From: Bacteroidales bacterium UBA1192
Lineage (GTDB): Bacteria; Bacteroidota; Bacteroidia; Bacteroidales; Bacteroidaceae
Direction: 5' to 3'
Assembly (NCBI GenBank): GCA_002310175.1
Contig: DBYG01000060.1
Coordinates: forward strand, 82,289-91,525
Length of the DNA: 9,237 nt
Shown: positions 6,951 through 9,237 of the stretch, piece by piece
Layout: every line of letters starts with the position of its first letter
Numbering within the stretch: the stretch's first letter is position 1
Translations under genes and position numbers: made by a program
Notes under the pieces: model-generated
Databases searched by the model: none
Seen by the model: the letters and a program-made list of their open reading frames with translations, nothing else
What the model was told of the DNA's origin: nothing

Positions 6951-6983
6951 GTTTTTGTAATGCTTTTGTAACGCTTTTGTAAC
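6951..6983 (+). repeat. three tandem 11-base repeats (iteron-like)
   Basis: The units are GTTTTTGTAAT (6951-6961), GCTTTTGTAAC (6962-6972) and GCTTTTGTAAC (6973-6983), followed by another GC. The period of 11 is close to one helical turn, so a protein could bind all copies on one face of the DNA. Excisionase, replication-initiator or repressor binding would fit the position between the integrase and the replication-like genes. Confidence 0.65.
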
Positions 6984-7091
6984 GCAAATGTCAGATACTA
7001 TTTTGGTTCAAATAAATGCATGTATGTTACACTTTCTTTAAAACTAATCATTTTAATGCACCATAATAATACATATTATTTCATGATGTGA

Positions 7092-7099
7092 TATATTTG
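7092..7099 (+). promoter_or_regulatory. Bacteroidetes -7 box ahead of the GGGCCC RNA
   Basis: TATATTTG matches TAnnTTTG exactly. A start seven or eight bases later would fall at about 7107, just where the pairing arm of the structured RNA begins. No TTG is visible at -33, so the promoter may be weak or activated. Confidence 0.4.
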
Positions 7100-7106
7100 C
7101 GGCCGA

Positions 7107-7230
7107 ACTTGAGGAGGGCCCTATAAGGCAGGAATTAGGTTCAGACATTGGTACTGTACTATCTATATATTTGATTATTGCGCTATCTTATTGGGCCCGG
7201 GACTCTCATAAGACCTGGGCCCTCTTCTTT
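7107..7230 (+). ncRNA. probable structured small RNA or 5' leader attenuator with three GGGCCC blocks
   Basis: GGGCCC occurs at 7116-7121, 7193-7198 and 7217-7222. GAGGAGGGCCC (7111-7121) can pair with GGGCCCTCTTC (7217-7227) over 11 positions with one wobble, closing a domain of about 95 bases. The last block can instead form a local hairpin, GGGCCCGGG (7193-7201) with CCTGGGCCC (7214-7222), followed by the pyrimidine run TCTTCTTT. That local form is terminator-like and is mutually exclusive with the long-range helix. A -7 box sits just upstream. It is either a free small RNA of about 120 bases or a switchable leader of the gene at 7330. I do not recognise it as a known family. A 6S-like long hairpin is one possibility. 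Confidence 0.5.
7193..7230 (+). terminator. intrinsic terminator-like hairpin at the end of the GGGCCC RNA
   Basis: A nine-pair stem (one wobble) of GGGCCCGGG and CCTGGGCCC with a 12-base loop is followed by TCTTCTTT. The T-run is interrupted by two C residues, so termination may be incomplete, as in an attenuator. Confidence 0.45.
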
Positions 7231-7292
7231 AGCAGTCATTTTCAAGATGCAGATAGGTGTACTGTATTAATCCATAAAACTATCGACACATT

Positions 7293-7328
7293 ATGAGAAC
7301 AATTAACCTACACCAACTAATTGAATAA
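7293..7328 (+). CDS. 11-codon leader ORF (MRTINLHQLIE)
   Basis: An ATG at 7293 opens a short frame ending with TAA at 7326-7328, one base before the ATG of the 213-residue gene. The tight abutment would let a terminating ribosome reinitiate on the downstream start, as with known leader peptides of Bacteroides mobile elements. It may also be chance or a remnant of a longer N-terminus lost by a frameshift. Confidence 0.3.
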   Translation: MRTINLHQLIE

Positions 7329-7329
7329 G

Positions 7330-7971
7330 ATGAACAAACCTTTGCTTGAGGTGCAGCAGGCGATTATAGACAAGATCAACGGGAGTGATCCGATTGATTG
7401 CTTTGACCTGGACTGCGAGCTTTTAACCAATGGTTATCAGCTGGATAGTTTACAGAAAGCTGTTCACAAGATCAAAGGCCGAAGCAAGAAGATTGCTGTT
7501 GTGAAGGCCTGTCTGTCCCAGTACGAATTGCACATCATCAAGACAGACCATGAATTCTATCAGGATAAATGGGATTACGGATGCGCTTTCAAGACTTACT
7601 GCGAGAAACTTATTTGGGACCTTGAAGAGGAGGATGCCTATTTGGCCGAGAATGAGACGCCCAGGCATAAGAATTCAGAACACGACAAATTGTTTGCTGT
7701 CATGGAGTCCGATAAGGCGAAAGCCTTGTTTGCACGCATCCCGCTTATGTATTATGACGGTCGTAAGTGGCGTAAAGGAGTTGCAAAGACTGTTATCAGT
7801 CAGTTCGCCCATATACTTAGCGGGATCCTTAAGATTCCAGACAGGAAGAAGTGGGTCTATTTTGAGATTTACTGGGAGGTGCCTGGTCTGTCAAAGGCGT
7901 TTTATTCAAGGAACGGCCGTGGGTTGGACAAGGAAATCAAGCAGTTATTCCCTGAATATGAAGGGGTATAA
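7330..7971 (+). CDS. uncharacterised mobile-element protein, 213 residues
   Basis: I do not recognise this protein. It starts MNKPLLEVQQAIIDKINGSD. I prefer the ATG at 7330 over the TTG at 7321, because the TTG lies inside the leader ORF and is a weak start. It has no signal peptide or membrane segment. The N-terminal half is predicted helical (for example LQKAVHKIKGRSKKIAVVKACLS in two parts) with an acidic patch LEEEDAYLAENE near 100-110. The C-terminal part is basic and aromatic (YYDGRKWRKG, KIPDRKKWVYFEIYW, FYSRNGRGLDKEI). That mix suggests a cytosolic, perhaps nucleic-acid-binding accessory protein. It stands alone between a structured leader and a strong terminator, so it is probably its own transcription unit. 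Codon use is element-like and AT-richer than guaA. Confidence 0.7.
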   Translation: MNKPLLEVQQAIIDKINGSDPIDCFDLDCELLTNGYQLDSLQKAVHKIKGRSKKIAVVKACLSQYELHIIKTDHEFYQDKWDYGCAFKTYCEKLIWDLEEEDAYLAENETPRHKNSEHDKLFAVMESDKAKALFARIPLMYYDGRKWRKGVAKTVISQFAHILSGILKIPDRKKWVYFEIYWEVPGLSKAFYSRNGRGLDKEIKQLFPEYEGV

Positions 7972-8113
7972 GGGTAGATAAACGATTAAACCTTACCCAC
8001 CCGCCTACCATACCATCTACCCGGGTATGGGCAATAACCCCTCACTGAGGGGTTTTTTGTTGCCCCTTTTTATGTACCCGTGTACTATACCAATCACTAT
8101 CGCGGGGTATACC
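7964..8113. repeat. cluster of GGGTA/TACCC motifs and small palindromes
   Basis: GGGTA or its complement occurs at 7964, 7972, 7994, 8018, 8023, 8075 and 8105. Some combine into palindromes: TACCCGGGTA (8018-8027), the inverted pair CCATACC/GGTATGG (8008-8014 and 8024-8030) and GGTATACC (8106-8113). They occupy the control region ahead of the HTH-primase genes, so an operator or origin role is conceivable. Confidence 0.4.
8029..8065. terminator. strong intrinsic terminator, bidirectional in form
   Basis: AACCCCTC (8036-8043) pairs with GAGGGGTT (8047-8054) around ACT and runs into six consecutive T residues (8053-8058). An outer GGGCAA (8029-8034) can pair with TTGCCC (8060-8065). It ends the transcript of the gene at 7330 and separates it from the DUF3853-like gene. 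Confidence 0.88.
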
Positions 8114-8136
8114 ATAATCAGTTGAATGAGGCTGGC

Positions 8137-8144
8137 CAACTTTG
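8137..8144 (+). promoter_or_regulatory. weak -7-like box before the HTH-primase genes
   Basis: CAACTTTG differs from TAnnTTTG only in the first base and lies about 75 bases before the ATG at 8220. No TTG is found at the right -33 spacing. It is the best candidate in 8066-8219, which otherwise holds no gene. Confidence 0.25.
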
Positions 8145-8219
8145 CATCGTAACAACAATGACAGGCCTGAAAGTTGTTTGCGACCAATCAATTAATGTTC
8201 AACTTAAACAAACGTGAAT

Positions 8220-8534
8220 ATGGAATTAGAGAATAGCAGAGTACTGGCCTCGATTACTGTAGGTGAGTATAAGGAATTACTCAGCCAAATGCTGGATGAA
8301 AAGGTTACACCAAAGGAGGCACCTCATGTTATGGGCCATGGAATTAAGTGTATCATGGAGCATTTTGGAGTTTCGAAGACAACGGCCCAGGGGTTGAAGG
8401 ATGGATGCTTGAAGGATGCGGTGATGCAGAACGGGCGAAAGATTCTGGTGGACTTGACGCTTGCCGAGAAGCTATATGACATGAGGCGTTACTACAAAAG
8501 TCAGCAGAGATATGGAAACTGGGAAGAAGACTGA
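8220..8534 (+). CDS. DUF3853-like small helix-turn-helix protein
   Basis: The 104-residue product resembles the DUF3853 family of Bacteroidales mobile elements. Residues about 38-80 read GHGIKCIMEHFGVSKTTAQGL, split here from a following LKDGCLKDAVMQNGRKILVD. This is a helix-turn-helix followed by the small beta wing seen in excisionase (MerR/Xis-like) DNA-binding domains. It could be a recombination directionality factor or a regulator of the replication genes; neither is proven. The ATG at 8220 is chosen over the GTG at 8214 two codons earlier because ATG is the stronger start. Its 3' end overlaps the primase-like gene by 23 bases in another frame, which implies coupled translation. Confidence 0.7.
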   Translation: MELENSRVLASITVGEYKELLSQMLDEKVTPKEAPHVMGHGIKCIMEHFGVSKTTAQGLKDGCLKDAVMQNGRKILVDLTLAEKLYDMRRYYKSQQRYGNWEED

Positions 8535-9087
8535 AAAGCGGGAGTTCTGGAAGCCGGTACCACAGACTTTCTCGGTACTCAAGGCGGGCAGTAAGATATT
8601 GAAGCCATACGGAGTGATGGATCCTTACGCGGTGTACAAATACATAAGGGATGGCGCATCGCGTGAGCAGACCGAGAAGCTGCGCACCATCATGGACCCC
8701 AAAGAGTTCCGCAGATTCAAGTTCAATGCATTTGAGACTGCGCTGTTTAGCGGGGTGTTCACCAAGAAGGAGGATGATGCTCTGACTAAGGCCACTGGCT
8801 ATGTATGCTTTGACTTTAATCATGTATCTGTACAACAGACTAAGGATATCCTGATGGGACTTGAGCAGTTTGAGACGATACTGATGTTTACCAGTACTTC
8901 GGGACATGGCGTGAAATGGGTGGTGAACAACAACTTTGTGTTTGAGCATGTGGATTTTTACAACGTGGTGAGCAACTACCTGTGGGAGAAATATAGGATT
9001 GAGGCAGACAAGAATTCAAGTGGCATATCCACCGGTTGCCTGCTGCCTTACGACCCAGAGGTATATATCAACCCGAATTACATTTAA
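8512..9087 (+). CDS. BT4734-type primase-like (VirE N-terminal) protein
   Basis: The 191-residue product resembles the BT4734/BF3469 N-terminal domain, related to archaeo-eukaryotic-type primases and found next to VirE/DUF3987 proteins. It probably takes part in priming replication of the element. Visible family segments are FETALFSGVFTKKEDDALTKATG (about 75-95), YVCFDFNHVSVQQTKDILMG (97-116), FETILMFTSTSGHGVKWVV (120-138) and the C-terminal CLLPYDPEVYINPNY (176-190). In relatives as I remember them the second segment usually reads DxD; here it is Asp101-Phe-Asn103. The start at 8512 lies inside the preceding gene, and the stop is four bases before the next ATG, so the three genes form one operon. 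The length is normal for the stand-alone version, so it is not truncated. Confidence 0.78.
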   Translation: METGKKTEKREFWKPVPQTFSVLKAGSKILKPYGVMDPYAVYKYIRDGASREQTEKLRTIMDPKEFRRFKFNAFETALFSGVFTKKEDDALTKATGYVCFDFNHVSVQQTKDILMGLEQFETILMFTSTSGHGVKWVVNNNFVFEHVDFYNVVSNYLWEKYRIEADKNSSGISTGCLLPYDPEVYINPNYI

Positions 9088-9091
9088 GGCG

Positions 9092-9237
9092 ATGAGTGAG
9101 ACGAAGTTTGATCTGGGCAGATGGTTGAACGCGGACCGTGGCGACGAGCTGGAGTCACGGTCCGGGGAGACCTGTGGATGGACACAGCAGAACTATCTGT
9201 TTGAGCATGTAGAGACGCTGGTGAGTGAGATTGAGGC
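9092..9237 (+). CDS. probable DUF3987/VirE-like primase-helicase, 5' end only
   Basis: From the ATG at 9092 an open frame runs 48 codons to the right edge. It begins MSETKFDLGRWLNADRG and ends YLFEHVETLVSEIE. A short FDLxxWL opening followed by a VExLVxxIE helix is what I recall for the large protein that follows the BT4734-type domain in Bacteroidales elements. That protein carries a primase-C-terminal-like region and a P-loop DUF3987 helicase domain. None of those domains is inside the window, so the call rests on gene order and the opening residues. The four-base gap to the upstream stop implies cotranscription. Confidence 0.6.
   Translation, partial: MSETKFDLGRWLNADRGDELESRSGETCGWTQQNYLFEHVETLVSEIE

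Larger units (their letters stand above)
6837..7329. other. 493-base intergenic region with repeats and a probable RNA, no long gene
   Basis: No convincing protein of more than about a dozen residues is encoded here. From left to right it holds the hairpin after the integrase, 11-base tandem repeats, a very AT-rich stretch (about 7000-7095) with no further structure that I can defend, a GC-rich structured RNA or attenuator, and a short leader ORF abutting the next gene. Its AT content is far above that of the flanking genes. Confidence 0.6.
5207..9237. mobile_element. left (integrase) end of an integrated Bacteroidales mobile element
   Basis: Right of guaA the gene content switches from housekeeping to a tyrosine recombinase, an HTH protein of DUF3853 type, a BT4734-type primase-like protein and a probable DUF3987/VirE-like protein. 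This order is known from Bacteroidales integrative and mobilizable elements. Intergenic DNA also becomes longer, AT-rich and repeat-laden. The left boundary is inferred: it should lie between the terminator hairpin (ending 5206) and the TGTTGGTACA repeats (from 5291). The right end is outside the window, so size, mobilisation genes and cargo are unknown. A prophage or a decayed island cannot be excluded. Confidence 0.65.

Noticed and set aside
7166..7173. A second exact TATATTTG -7 box inside the GGGCCC RNA.
   Set aside because: The nearest TTG upstream is only 15 bases away, and the box falls within the predicted structured domain in AT-rich DNA, where chance matches are likely.
7550..7981. 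Open frame of 143 codons on the plus strand overlapping the 213-residue gene.
   Set aside because: The composition is Arg/Cys/Ser-rich and domain-free, typical of an out-of-frame reading; the longer frame has balanced protein-like composition.
8353..8949. Open frame of 198 codons on the minus strand.
   Set aside because: It lies antisense across two well-supported plus-strand genes, has no promoter-like start and shows no family features. It is a coding shadow.
1..9237. CRISPR array, rRNA or intact tRNA genes.
   Set aside because: No regularly spaced repeats of 25-40 bases and no tRNA or rRNA signature were seen on either strand.

Overview
The window looks like chromosomal DNA of a member of the Bacteroidales (Bacteroides, Parabacteroides, Prevotella or a relative) that carries the integrase end of an integrated mobile element. 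Three things support this. The housekeeping proteins read like Bacteroidales versions of RsmI and GuaA. Several intergenic regions carry the Bacteroidetes sigma factor -7 box TAnnTTTG, and starts lack Shine-Dalgarno sequences. The accessory genes (DUF3853-like protein, BT4734-like primase domain, start of a DUF3987/VirE-like protein) belong to families typical of Bacteroidales mobile elements.

Left part, 1 to about 5010 (core chromosome): the 5' end of rsmI runs leftward and is divergent from a three-gene rightward block. The first two genes overlap by ATGA: a polytopic membrane protein (DUF6057-like) and a lipoprotein with one CXXCH heme-type motif followed by WD40/TolB-like (PD40) repeats. 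Their coupling suggests joint work at the cell envelope, but no function is established. After a 38-base gap comes guaA, a complete GMP synthase. All three genes are GC-balanced and look intact.

Junction, 5010 to 5393: this non-coding stretch is unusually dense in structure. It holds a 24-base tandem direct repeat, then three perfect or near-perfect inverted repeats chained end to end (each shares its terminal CTG/CAG with the next, and the last looks like a terminator). Next comes a small core-like inverted repeat (TAATCC-N6-GGATTA), then three copies of TGTTGGTACA leading into a good Bacteroidetes promoter for the integrase. I read 5207 to 5345 as the probable left attachment region.

Right part, 5394 to the end (mobile element): a 480-residue tyrosine recombinase ends in a large hairpin. 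About 490 bases without a long gene follow. They hold 11-base tandem repeats, a probable structured small RNA or attenuator with three GGGCCC palindromes and two competing pairings, and an 11-codon leader ORF abutting an unrecognised 213-residue protein. After a strong intrinsic terminator and a GGGTA/TACCC-rich intergenic region comes a tightly packed set: DUF3853-like HTH protein, BT4734-type primase-like protein, and the first 48 codons of a probable DUF3987/VirE-like primase-helicase. The right end, any relaxase and any cargo lie beyond the window. The clearest candidates for something undescribed are the GGGCCC RNA/attenuator (about 7092 to 7230) and the chained hairpins behind guaA (5075 to 5206).
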